Source: Conexibacter sp. CPCC 205762 (GTDB lineage Bacteria > Actinomycetota > Thermoleophilia > Solirubrobacterales > Solirubrobacteraceae). Taken from it: 64,000 nucleotides of DNA. Within the stretch, counting starts at the first letter, position 1. Each line of letters opens with the position of its first letter. A model generated the notes under the pieces. It saw nothing but the letters and a program-made list of their open reading frames with translations, made no database searches and had not been told where the DNA came from. The stretch spans positions 1 to 64,000 of the forward strand of contig NZ_JAUTDN010000019.1 of assembly GCF_030646155.1 (NCBI RefSeq). Direction: 5' to 3'. Shown here one piece after another: positions 33,302 through 41,828 of the stretch. The translations under genes and the position numbers were made by a program.

Positions 33302-35143
33302 CTAGTTGGGGGCGTGCACGCGCTGATCGGCGGGCAGCCCGCGGCGGTCTCGGCCGAAGACCTTCTGCTTCAGCTCGGGACGGTCGCTGTTGTCGGTTCT
33401 GCTGACGAGCTGGCAGAGCGCGCCGGGAAAGGCGGTCGCCGAGCCGTTGCCGCCGTACGGGTCGGTGAACCAGCGCGTCGGTCCGTCTGCGTTCTCGACG
33501 GTGCTGTCGCGCACGAAGAACTCGCGCCAGTCGCCCTTGTAGGGCGAGCGCAGGTCGTCCCACGGGAAGGGGGCGAGCTGGCCGAGCAGCGTCGCGTCGT
33601 CGCACGGGTAGCCCTGGAAGCGGTCGCCGTTCTCCTCGACCTCCCAGCAGGCGTCGACGGTGCGGCCGATGCGGCCGCCCTCGCCGGGGTAGGCGTAGCG
33701 GCTCGGGTTCCAGATCGCGAAGTCGGCGTCGAAGGCGGCGATGCGGCGGCCGCCGCTGTCGCGCAGCTCGTTCTGCGACCGCCATGTCTCGTAGACGGCG
33801 CCGAAGGTCGAGCTGCGGCCGGCTCTCACGAGCAGGTCGTCGACGACGCACTGGCGGTCGGGGATCGAGCGGCCGCCTGCGCCTCCCGGGTAGGGGTGGG
33901 CGGTGCCGGCGGAGAGCAGCGGACGGGTGGCGGCGCTGCCGCAGGCGCGCTGATACTCGTTGGGGTTGCCGAAGCGGGCGAGCGTCTGCGTGATCAGCTC
34001 GGTGCCGTCGGTGCAGCGGACGGCGTAGATCAGCTCGTGGACGTTGTTGCCGATCGCGTCGGCGGAGTGGCTGCCCTGGTGGAGCTTGAAGAGGACGTCG
34101 CAGGTCACCGACCTGCCGTCGGCGTCCTTGATCGGCGTCCCGCCGACGTCGTCGAGCCGGACGTTGTTCTGGTAGTCGATCTTGTTGCCGACGTGGTCCT
34201 CGCGGCGCGTGGCGACGCCGGGGTTGGCGGTTGCGTACGCCTCCAGCGACTCGTTGACGACGCCGAACGGCAGGCCGGCGTAGGCACGTCGCCCCTCGGC
34301 GGCGAGGTGGCCGGAGACCCAGTCGAACAGCTCCGAGCCGCGCGGGTCGCGGCCGTGCTCGTGGCCGAAGGAGCAGCGCAGACCGGTCGCCGGGTCGATC
34401 ACGGTCGGCGGGTGCCAGGTCGGGTAGCGCTTGCCGTCGGCGCCGATCACGGCGAAGCGGTCGTGGACGGCTCTCGGGCAGGAGTCCTGCGCGGCCGGCG
34501 TCCAGTCGGCCGCGGCAGCGGCGCGCGGCACGTCAGGCAGCGGCGCGGGAAGCCCGTCGTCGGCGGGCTCGGGCTCAGGTTCGCCGGGCGTGCCGGGAAG
34601 GCCGTCGCCGGGCGGATCGGCCGGTCCGGCATCCGGCGGGGCAGGGCCGGCCGGCGGCGCGGACGGCTGCTGCGCGGCCGGCGGCGCGGGCGTGCTCGGC
34701 CCCCTGCCGCTGACGCGGATCGTCTCGCAGTTGCGCACGACCGCTCGATCGGCGGCGTCGACCAGGCAGAGGTCGCGGCCGCGGCCGCCGTCGACGACGA
34801 GGTCGCGGCGCCCATCCCGGGCATCGAGCACGTCGTTTCCGGCGCCGCCGCGGAGACGATCGCGCCCGCCGCCGCCGACAAGCCGGTCGTTCCCGGCGCC
34901 GCCCCAGAGCTGGTCGTTCCCCGGTCCGCCCCAGAGCCGGTCGTCGCCGGCGCCGCCCCAGACGCGGTCGTCGCCTCCGCGCGCGCGGAGGCGGTCGTCG
35001 CCGGCGCCGAGCCGCACGACGTCGGCCCGCTCGGTGACGCGGGGGCGGCCGTCGGCAGGCGACGTGCTCGCCAGCGGCGAGAGCAGCAGCAGCGCGCAGG
35101 GAAGAGCGGCGCGCCGGGCGGCGCGAAACGCGGGGTGGAGCAT
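33302..35143 (-). CDS. Secreted RTX-repeat protein with conserved His/Cys-rich C-terminal domain
   Basis: A 613-residue exported protein. Signal peptide (res 1-28); then RTX-type calcium-binding nonapeptides at about 40-110 (GAGDDRLRA, GAGDDRLWG, GPGNDQLWG, GAGNDRLVG). A Pro-rich linker covers about 148-205. Residues about 220-600 form a domain with many His, Cys and acidic residues, such as LRCSFGHEHGRDP, LHQGSHSADAIGNNVHELIY and TLARFGNPNEYQRACG. I do not recognise this domain as an enzyme; the HEHG and HxxxHSxD motifs could bind metal. It heads the operon with the RCC1 gene, and an iron-box-like palindrome lies 49 bp before the start. Confidence 0.8.
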   Translation of the reverse strand: MLHPAFRAARRAALPCALLLLSPLASTSPADGRPRVTERADVVRLGAGDDRLRARGGDDRVWGGAGDDRLWGGPGNDQLWGGAGNDRLVGGGGRDRLRGGAGNDVLDARDGRRDLVVDGGRGRDLCLVDAADRAVVRNCETIRVSGRGPSTPAPPAAQQPSAPPAGPAPPDAGPADPPGDGLPGTPGEPEPEPADDGLPAPLPDVPRAAAAADWTPAAQDSCPRAVHDRFAVIGADGKRYPTWHPPTVIDPATGLRCSFGHEHGRDPRGSELFDWVSGHLAAEGRRAYAGLPFGVVNESLEAYATANPGVATRREDHVGNKIDYQNNVRLDDVGGTPIKDADGRSVTCDVLFKLHQGSHSADAIGNNVHELIYAVRCTDGTELITQTLARFGNPNEYQRACGSAATRPLLSAGTAHPYPGGAGGRSIPDRQCVVDDLLVRAGRSSTFGAVYETWRSQNELRDSGGRRIAAFDADFAIWNPSRYAYPGEGGRIGRTVDACWEVEENGDRFQGYPCDDATLLGQLAPFPWDDLRSPYKGDWREFFVRDSTVENADGPTRWFTDPYGGNGSATAFPGALCQLVSRTDNSDRPELKQKVFGRDRRGLPADQRVHAPN

Positions 35144-35191
35144 CGGACGGCCTCGGGAGAGCAGGGGCGGCCACGCGGGCCGCCGAGGGGA

Positions 35192-35227
35192 GCAGACAGT
35201 TATTAGGTTACCCTAACAACTGTCTGC
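35192..35227. promoter_or_regulatory. 36-bp near-perfect dyad with IdeR/DtxR-like core
   Basis: GCAGACAGTT (35192-35201) and AACTGTCTGC (35218-35227) are perfect inverted arms. Between them lies TTAGGTTACCCTAAC, which matches the 5' 8 bases of the IdeR/DtxR iron-box consensus (TTAGGTTAGGCTAACCTAA) and 13 of 19 positions overall (35203-35221). It lies just upstream of the RTX gene and 22 bp past the stop of the SDR gene, so it could also serve as that gene's terminator. Confidence 0.6.
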
Positions 35228-35249
35228 AAGGCTCCCAGACCGCCTGCCT

Positions 35250-36077
35250 TCAGCCGGTCATCCCGCCGAAGAGGCCGCCGGTCACGTGCAGCGTCTGCCC
35301 GTGGACGTAGTTGGACCACGGCGAGCAGAGGAAGAAGATGCCGCCGGCAGCCTCCTCCGGCTTCGCCGGGCGGCCGAGCGGGATCAGCATCTGCGACATG
35401 CCGCGCAGCTGGTCGGGGATGCCGAGCTGCACCTCCTCGCCGTCGATCGTCATCTTGTTGGCGTCGTCCTTGGAGGCCGTCAGGCGCGTGTCGATGAAGC
35501 CGAACGCGACCGCGTTGCAGTTGATCTTGAACTGGCCCCACTCCTTCGCCAGCGTCTTCGTGAGGCCGACGACGGCCGACTTCGCGGCCGAGTAGTTGGC
35601 CTGGCCGGCGTTGCCGAACGTGCCCGAGGTGGAGGAGACGTTGACGATCTTGCGGAAGTACTCGACGCCCTGCTCGCGCTCGGCCTTGGCCGGCTCGCGC
35701 AGGTGCGGCGCGGCGGCGCGCACGACTCTGAACGGGACCGTGACGTGGATGTCGATCATCCGCTGCCACCAGTCGTCGGTCAGCTTGTGGACCGGCCCGT
35801 CGAGCGTGTAGCCGGCGTTGTTGACGATGATGTCGAGTCTGCCCCAGGCGTCGATCGCCGTCTGGACCAGTCTGTCGGGCGCGTCGCCCTTCGTCAGGTC
35901 CCCGGCGAAGACGGTCGTCTCGCCCGCGATCTCCGAGGCCGTCTGCTGCGCGACGTCACCGTCGAGGTCGTTGATCAGCACCTTCGCGCCCTGCTCGGAG
36001 AGCAGCTCCGCGGTCGCGCGCCCGATCCCGCGCGCGCTGCCGGTGACGATCGCGACCTTGCCGTCGAGAACTCCCAT
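35250..36077 (-). CDS. Short-chain dehydrogenase/reductase (FabG-like)
   Basis: A 275-residue classical SDR: cofactor loop VTGSARGIGRATAE (res 12-25), NNAG (about 87) and the catalytic Ser-Tyr-Lys in NVSSTSGTFGNAGQANYSAAKSA. An Asp at the end of strand 2 (LINDLDGD) suggests NAD preference. A 12-residue insert before the catalytic Ser (REPAKAEREQGVEYF) is longer than in FabG and typical of actinobacterial beta-oxidation SDRs that act on 3-hydroxyacyl-CoAs. ATG 36077 is used because AAGGAG lies 6 bp before it; ATG 36083 would be too close to that site. Confidence 0.92.
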   Translation of the reverse strand: MGVLDGKVAIVTGSARGIGRATAELLSEQGAKVLINDLDGDVAQQTASEIAGETTVFAGDLTKGDAPDRLVQTAIDAWGRLDIIVNNAGYTLDGPVHKLTDDWWQRMIDIHVTVPFRVVRAAAPHLREPAKAEREQGVEYFRKIVNVSSTSGTFGNAGQANYSAAKSAVVGLTKTLAKEWGQFKINCNAVAFGFIDTRLTASKDDANKMTIDGEEVQLGIPDQLRGMSQMLIPLGRPAKPEEAAGGIFFLCSPWSNYVHGQTLHVTGGLFGGMTG

Positions 36078-36194
36078 GCACATCTCCTTGGTGTCACATG
36101 TGGGTGGTGCAAGCTGCTGCGGCGGCGGACTCTATGTTCGCGGCAACGTCTGCCGCGCCAGTTCGCCGGCCTGGTAAACGTTGTCTCGAAGCGC

Positions 36195-36261
36195 CTGTTT
36201 GCTGCGAGGACAAACGCTTTGATCTGGGTAACGTTTCCTGAAATAATCTGTTTGCTTTGAT
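36195..36261 (+). promoter_or_regulatory. Promoter region with repeated CTGTTTGCT and GCTTTGAT elements
   Basis: CTGTTTGCT occurs at 36195-36203 and 36248-36256, GCTTTGAT at 36216-36223 and 36254-36261, and an inverted CAAACG at 36211-36216. A possible TTGATC (36219) and TAATCT (36244) pair with 19-bp spacing would start transcription close to ATG 36260, giving a nearly leaderless mRNA. Repeats overlapping the start suggest autoregulation, as AbiEi antitoxins do. Confidence 0.45.
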
Positions 36262-37318
36262 GGCGAACGCAGAATCTGAGGAAACGCTGCTGCTTGAGGC
36301 CGCAGTCGAGCGGTTGCGAGAGATGCTGCCCGACAGCTGGCGCGTTGCGGTCGAAGGATCGCCCGTCCGCAGCGTCGTCCTCACCGCACCCAATGGCGTC
36401 TTCGCCTCGTTCGCGATCGACGTCCGGGCCGCGCTCGCGCCGCGCGACGTGCCGTTGATGCTGACCACACTCGGTCGTTCGATCCGCGACTTCGCGAGAC
36501 ACGTCCCCGCGCTCGTCATCGCCCCCTGGATCAGCCCCCGCACGCAGCAGCTGCTCGACGTCGAGCAGATCAGTTACGTCGATCTCACCGGCAACGCGCG
36601 CGTCCAGCTCGACTCCCCACCGCTCTTCCTCTCCTCGGTCGGTGCCGGCAGAGACCCGCGGCCCGCGAGCCGCGGCTCCGCGCGCGTACGCGGACCGAAG
36701 TCGGGACGGCTGTTCCGCACGTTGGTGGAGGTCCCCGCGCCGCTCGGCGTGCGCGAGCTGGCGGCGCACGCCGACCTCGCGCCCGGATACGTCTCGCGGA
36801 TGCTCGACACGCTCGATCGCGAAGCGCTGGTGACGCGGTCTCCGCGGGGGGCGGTCGTTGCCGTCGACGTGCCCGGACTGCTGCGGCGCTGGGCCGAGAA
36901 TTACGACGTGCTGAGAGCCAATCGCGCACAGCGGTTCGTCGCGCCGCGCGGGCTGGCGGAGACGCAAGAACTGCTCGCGGAACGCGTGGGCGACGAGGCC
37001 GCGATCACGGGGTCGTTTGCTGCAATCCGACTGGTGCGCGTCTCCGCTCCCGCGCTGCTGCTCGTCTACTGCGACGATGGCGCCGAGGTGGCGGGGCGTC
37101 TGGACCTGCTGGCTGTCGACGAAGGCGCCGACGTCGCGTTGCTGACGCCGTTCGACGATGTCGTGTGGAGGAACACCGAGCGGCGGGACGGGCTGCGTTT
37201 CGTCGCGCCTGCCCAGGTCGCGGTCGACTGCCTGACGGGCACCGGACGAATGCCCTCGGAAGGGGAGGCAATCCTGTCCTGGATCGCCTCTGGACAGGCG
37301 GGCGACGCGACGACATGA
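36260..37318 (+). CDS. AbiEi-like winged-helix antitoxin/transcriptional regulator
   Basis: A 352-residue protein in three parts. Residues 20-130 form an alpha/beta domain containing HVPALVIAPWISPRTQQLLD and ISYVDLTGNARVQLD. Residues about 150-200 form a winged helix (LGVRELAAHADLAPGYVSRM, then LDREALVTRSPRG). Residues 205-345 are a C-terminal domain. This layout occurs in proteins annotated as type IV AbiEi antitoxins, which bind repeats in their own promoter and oppose the nucleotidyltransferase toxin encoded downstream. The next gene overlaps by ATGA and is a nucleotidyltransferase, as expected. GC is a little lower than in the neighbours. Assignment rests on layout and partner, not on an alignment. 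Confidence 0.7.
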   Translation: MANAESEETLLLEAAVERLREMLPDSWRVAVEGSPVRSVVLTAPNGVFASFAIDVRAALAPRDVPLMLTTLGRSIRDFARHVPALVIAPWISPRTQQLLDVEQISYVDLTGNARVQLDSPPLFLSSVGAGRDPRPASRGSARVRGPKSGRLFRTLVEVPAPLGVRELAAHADLAPGYVSRMLDTLDREALVTRSPRGAVVAVDVPGLLRRWAENYDVLRANRAQRFVAPRGLAETQELLAERVGDEAAITGSFAAIRLVRVSAPALLLVYCDDGAEVAGRLDLLAVDEGADVALLTPFDDVVWRNTERRDGLRFVAPAQVAVDCLTGTGRMPSEGEAILSWIASGQAGDATT

Positions 37319-38166
37319 GCGCGAGCTCGCTCGATCCGCTTTACGTCGAGGCGCGACGGGCGCTGCTGGACGCGCTCGACGGGCTTGCGTCACATCTCCC
37401 CGCGATCGTGGTCGTCGGGGCGCAGGCGATCTACCTGCACACGGGCAGCGGGCTGCGCGGGATCGCGCCCTTCACCTCCGATGGCGATCTCGTGCTGGCT
37501 CCCGCGCTGCTCGGCGATGCCCCCGCGCTGGAGGCCGCTATGAGAGGAGCGGGCTTCCGGCTGCGCGAGGTCGATGGCCATGTCGAGCCGGGCATTTGGC
37601 TGCGATCGAGCCGCGTCGAGGGCGAGCGGGTCGACATACCGGTTGATCTCATCGTCCCTGACGACGCGGCGCCGGCAGGCGGTCGCCGCGGCGCTCGCCT
37701 TGGTGTCCACGGCAGACGTGCCGCCCGCCGCATTCCCGGGCTCGAGGCGGCGCTGTTCGATCACACGCCGATGCGGGTCGAGGCACTCGATCCCGCGGAC
37801 GCGCGCGTTCGCACGGTCGCGGTCGCCGGTCCTGCGGCACTGCTCGTCGCGAAGGTGCACAAGCTCGCGGACCGCGCGTCGAACGAGCGCAACGACCGGC
37901 TGCGGGACAAGGACGCCGTGGATGTGTTGCGGCTGGTGCTTGGGACCAAGCCGGCCGAGGTTGCCGCGACCTTGCACACGCTCGGCACACACCCGGTGGC
38001 GGGAGCATCGGTCCAGTCCGGGATCGGCCGACTCGAGATGCTCTTCGGCCGCCGCGGTGCCGCCGGCGTCGAGATGGCGGTGCGAGGGGCGCGGTTGACG
38101 ATGCCGAGCGCGCGTGTCGAGACGCTCTGCGTCGCGTACTTCGGCACGCTGCTGGCCGCACTGTAG
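37315..38166 (+). CDS. Nucleotidyltransferase-fold protein, AbiEii-like toxin candidate
   Basis: A 283-residue protein of the DNA polymerase beta-like nucleotidyltransferase superfamily. The core reads AIVVVGAQAIYLHTGSG, then FTSDGDLVLAP, giving the helix-turn plus D-x-D metal site (SDGDLVL, about res 58-64). A third acidic strand follows in VDIPVDLIVPD (about 105). Later helices include ALLVAKVHKLADRASNERND and RLRDKDAVDVLRLVLG, the conserved Lys-rich stretch of AbiEii/MNT-like proteins. Such toxins transfer nucleotides to tRNA or other targets and cause abortive infection when unneutralised. It is translationally coupled to its presumed antitoxin. Confidence 0.72.
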   Translation: MSASSLDPLYVEARRALLDALDGLASHLPAIVVVGAQAIYLHTGSGLRGIAPFTSDGDLVLAPALLGDAPALEAAMRGAGFRLREVDGHVEPGIWLRSSRVEGERVDIPVDLIVPDDAAPAGGRRGARLGVHGRRAARRIPGLEAALFDHTPMRVEALDPADARVRTVAVAGPAALLVAKVHKLADRASNERNDRLRDKDAVDVLRLVLGTKPAEVAATLHTLGTHPVAGASVQSGIGRLEMLFGRRGAAGVEMAVRGARLTMPSARVETLCVAYFGTLLAAL

Positions 38167-38174
38167 ACGACCGC

Positions 38175-39338
38175 TCACAGCCCCAGCGTCTTGCCGAGGA
38201 TCTCCTTCATCACCTCGTCGGTGCCGCCGCCGATCGGGCCGAGGCGGAGGTCGCGGACGGCGCACTCGATCAGCGGCTCGGCCTCGACGCCCGCGTCGTA
38301 GTGGAGCTGGAGGCAGCGGTCGGCGGCGTCGTAGGCGGCTCGCTGGGTCGCCAGCTTCGCCATCGTGACCTCTCTGACGCAGTCGGCGCCGGCGAGGTGA
38401 AGGCGCAGCGCGTGGTAGGTCAGCGCGCGGCCTACCTCCAGCACGGTCGCGACCTCGGCGAGCTGGTGGCGGGCGCGCTGCGAGGGGCGGCGCGGGCGCG
38501 TGCGCAGGAGCTCCGCGGTCCGCTCCAGCACCAGCTCGACGGCGCCGAGCGCGCCGAGCGACATCATCAGCCGCTCCCAGGCGAAGTTGACCATGATCAG
38601 CTTGAAGCCGCCGTGCAGCTCGCCGAGCAGGTTCTCGCGCGGCACGAAGACGTCGTCGAAGCCGATCTCGGCGGTGTCGGAGGCGTGCCAGCCGAGCTTC
38701 TCGATCGGCGCCGAGGTGACGCCCTCGCCGCGCTCGATCACGAGGAAGGAGATGCCGCCGTGGCCGCCCTCGGCGGTCGTCTTGACCGCCGTCACGATGA
38801 AGTCGGCGCGCATCCCGTTGGTGATGAAGAGCTTGGAGCCGTTGACGAGGAAGCCGCCGTCGACCTCCTCCGCGCGCGTCCGCAGCGCGGCGACGTCGGA
38901 GCCGGCGCCGGGCTCGGTGATGCCGAGCGCGGCGATCTTGTCGCCGCGGATGCCGGGGACGAGGAAGCGCTCGTGCTGGTCGGGCGTGCCGAACTTCCAG
39001 ACCGGCGGCAGCGCGATCCCGGCGTGCGCGCCGATGCCGGCGCCGAGGCCGCCGGAGCCGCTGCGCGCCAGCTCCTCGGCGAAGACCGCGGCGCCGACGG
39101 GGTCCTCGCCGCCGCCGAGCGACGCCGGGAACTTCAGCCCGACGTAGCCGCGCTCGCAGCAGGCGCGCAGCGCGCTGTCGGGGAACGAGCGCTCCTCCTC
39201 CCAGGCTGCCGCGTGCGGCGCCAGCTCAGCCTCGACCCACGCGCGGATCTCCGCCCGCAGCGCGACGTGACGCGCCTCCAGCGGCGGCAGCGGACGAGCG
39301 CCCGCCGCCGTCGCGGCGAGCCAGCCCGTCACCGGCAT
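38175..39338 (-). CDS. Acyl-CoA dehydrogenase
   Basis: A 387-residue flavoenzyme that introduces a trans-2 double bond into acyl-CoA and passes electrons to ETF. Domain order is N-terminal helices, then the beta domain with ALGITEPGAGSDVAALRTRA (FAD contact) and LFITNGMRADFIV, then the C-terminal helical bundle. The usual MCAD Glu near the end (YEGT) is replaced by IGGGTDEVM. The likely base is the Glu in NFAWERLMMSLG, as in LCAD/isovaleryl-CoA dehydrogenases. It is the last gene of an operon with a cupin and a second paralogue. Confidence 0.93.
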   Translation of the reverse strand: MPVTGWLAATAAGARPLPPLEARHVALRAEIRAWVEAELAPHAAAWEEERSFPDSALRACCERGYVGLKFPASLGGGEDPVGAAVFAEELARSGSGGLGAGIGAHAGIALPPVWKFGTPDQHERFLVPGIRGDKIAALGITEPGAGSDVAALRTRAEEVDGGFLVNGSKLFITNGMRADFIVTAVKTTAEGGHGGISFLVIERGEGVTSAPIEKLGWHASDTAEIGFDDVFVPRENLLGELHGGFKLIMVNFAWERLMMSLGALGAVELVLERTAELLRTRPRRPSQRARHQLAEVATVLEVGRALTYHALRLHLAGADCVREVTMAKLATQRAAYDAADRCLQLHYDAGVEAEPLIECAVRDLRLGPIGGGTDEVMKEILGKTLGL

Positions 39339-39396
39339 CTCCCGCCGGCGCCGGCCCCGCCCCGCGCCGTCGTGGAGATGCCTGAGGCGGAGCCCC

Positions 39397-39798
39397 TCAC
39401 CGCCGCGTCTCGCTGCCGTCGTCCTCGACCTTGACGCCGTCGCGCGCGACGTAGCCGTCCTTGCCGCCGACGCAGACGTAGACCGCGTCGCCCTCGCCGA
39501 CGTTTCTCAGCCGCCGCACCGTGTGCGGCGCGACCCGCGCGAGGCCGCCCGGCCCCAGCTCGTGGGTCGTGCCGTCGCCGAAGCTGATCGCGATCCGCCC
39601 GCTGTGGACGAAGTACGTCTCCTCCTGGTGCTCGTGGTAGTGGTTGTTGGTGTCGTAGCCCGGCGGCAGCACGATCGCGTTGATGCCGAAGGCGGTGACG
39701 CCGAGCGGCGAGCGGATCTTGCGGAAGCCCCAGCCCTCGCCGAGCGCGTCGAGGCTGCCGACCGAGTAGCCGTCGGTGGAGACGATCTGATCGCTCAT
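39397..39798 (-). CDS. Cupin-domain protein
   Basis: A 133-residue single cupin barrel. The metal motif is NNHYHEHQEETYFVHSG (motif 1, His/His/Glu) and motif 2 is GGLARVAPHTVRRL, with one more His. A metal centre is therefore likely, though activity cannot be assigned. Similar small cupins are dioxygenases, isomerases or sensors. It sits between two acyl-CoA dehydrogenase genes (12 bp after the upstream one), so it probably acts in, or senses, the same catabolic pathway. Confidence 0.85.
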   Translation of the reverse strand: MSDQIVSTDGYSVGSLDALGEGWGFRKIRSPLGVTAFGINAIVLPPGYDTNNHYHEHQEETYFVHSGRIAISFGDGTTHELGPGGLARVAPHTVRRLRNVGEGDAVYVCVGGKDGYVARDGVKVEDDGSETRR

Positions 39799-39810
39799 CA
39801 GCGGAACCCC

Positions 39811-41001
<1,191 letters not shown>

Positions 41002-41037
41002 GCGACGTCTCCTCGGGTGCGCGGTGGCAAAGTGAGC

Positions 41038-41053
41038 AGTAGGACTTCCTACT
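41038..41053. promoter_or_regulatory. Palindromic operator AGTAGGACTTCCTACT
   Basis: A perfect 7-2-7 inverted repeat just upstream of the acyl-CoA dehydrogenase start (41001). A related sequence at 41792-41811 precedes the rightward operon, which suggests one regulator for both arms. Confidence 0.7.
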
Positions 41054-41085
41054 TTCGATCCTTCCGCACCGCGCCCGGAAACGCA

Positions 41086-41119
41086 AGCGGCCCAGTCGTC
41101 ATGGGACGACCGGGCCGCT
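41086..41119 (-). terminator. Strong hairpin terminator
   Basis: AGCGGCCC (41086-41093) pairs with GGGCCGCT (41112-41119), and GTCGTC (41095-41100) with GACGAC (41105-41110). It lies 23 bp past the stop of the secreted-protein gene ending at 41143 and insulates the dehydrogenase promoter. Confidence 0.75.
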
Positions 41120-41142
41120 GAAGGCTGCCTGTCAGCGCGCGC

Positions 41143-41592
41143 TCAGCGCACGACGAAGCGGCGGATCTTCGAGTAGACGTTGCAGTTCCGCACCTCGCAG
41201 TTGATGTGGTACGCCTGCCAGTAGTAGGTGCCCGGACGCTGCATGAACCAGGTGTCGAACGTGTACGCCGGCGGCTTGTACGAGTAGTTGTGGTTCTTGC
41301 CGCGCTTCATGTTCGTGAAGGTGCCGAATCTCGTCTGCTTCAGTCTGCCGCGGTTGTCGCGCGCCTTCGAGCTGGAGATCGTCAGCCAGACTCTGCCGTT
41401 GTAGGCCTTGCCGACGTCGCGCGCCTTGAAGAGCGGCTGCGTGCCTCTCGCGAGGACCTTGCCGTTGCCGGGGGCGAGCAGCTTCGGGCCGACGTCGGCG
41501 CTGGCGGCGCCGGCCGTGGCGGTGAGCGCGAGCGATGCGGTGACGAGCGCGAGCGCAGCGCGGCGCGGGCGCACGAGAGTACGTGCCTCCAA
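41143..41592 (-). CDS. Small secreted protein of unknown function
   Basis: A 149-residue protein with a signal peptide (LALVTASLALTATAGAASA). The mature domain is beta-rich with many aromatic and basic residues (LLAPGNGKVLARGTQPLFKA, YSYKPPAYTFDTWFMQRPG, TYYWQAYHINCEVRNCNVYS). The pattern resembles a fibronectin/Ig-like surface domain in which a sentence such as PGTYYWQAYHI is the G-strand region. Two cysteines near the end could pair. No catalytic motif is visible. It stands alone between the two arms of the acyl-CoA block. Confidence 0.75.
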   Translation of the reverse strand: MEARTLVRPRRAALALVTASLALTATAGAASADVGPKLLAPGNGKVLARGTQPLFKARDVGKAYNGRVWLTISSSKARDNRGRLKQTRFGTFTNMKRGKNHNYSYKPPAYTFDTWFMQRPGTYYWQAYHINCEVRNCNVYSKIRRFVVR

Positions 41593-41791
41593 GGAGACCT
41601 CCTGGTGAGTCGAGGGTGGGACGAGAAAGAGCCGTTCCCGCGCGCCAAAGGTGGAAAACCCTCGCTGTCCGCGCGCCCGCGCGGCACTGCCCGCCGCCGC
41701 AACTCGGCAACCCGCGGCGTGATGCGTCGCGCCGCCGCGCCGCGTCTCGCGACCTCGCGCTTGACGCTCCGCCCCGCACCCGCAAGAGTTG

Positions 41792-41811
41792 GAAGTGAAA
41801 CGTCCTACTTC
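41792..41811. promoter_or_regulatory. Operator-like element related to 41038-41053
   Basis: GAAGTGAAACGTCCTACTTC; its complement reads AGTAGGACGTTTCACTT, matching about 12 of 17 positions of the perfect palindrome upstream of the leftward operon. It is 18 bp before the hydratase GTG. The remainder of the 236-bp gap from 41593 holds no gene. Confidence 0.5.
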
Positions 41812-41828
41812 TCACAGGAAAGGGCCGC

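Noticed and set aside
30548-35206. A 1552-codon open frame on the plus strand
   Set aside because: It is antisense to or out of frame with the aminotransferase, RCC1 and RTX genes, and its translation is Arg/Ala/Gly-rich without domains. It is a by-product of GC-rich third positions.
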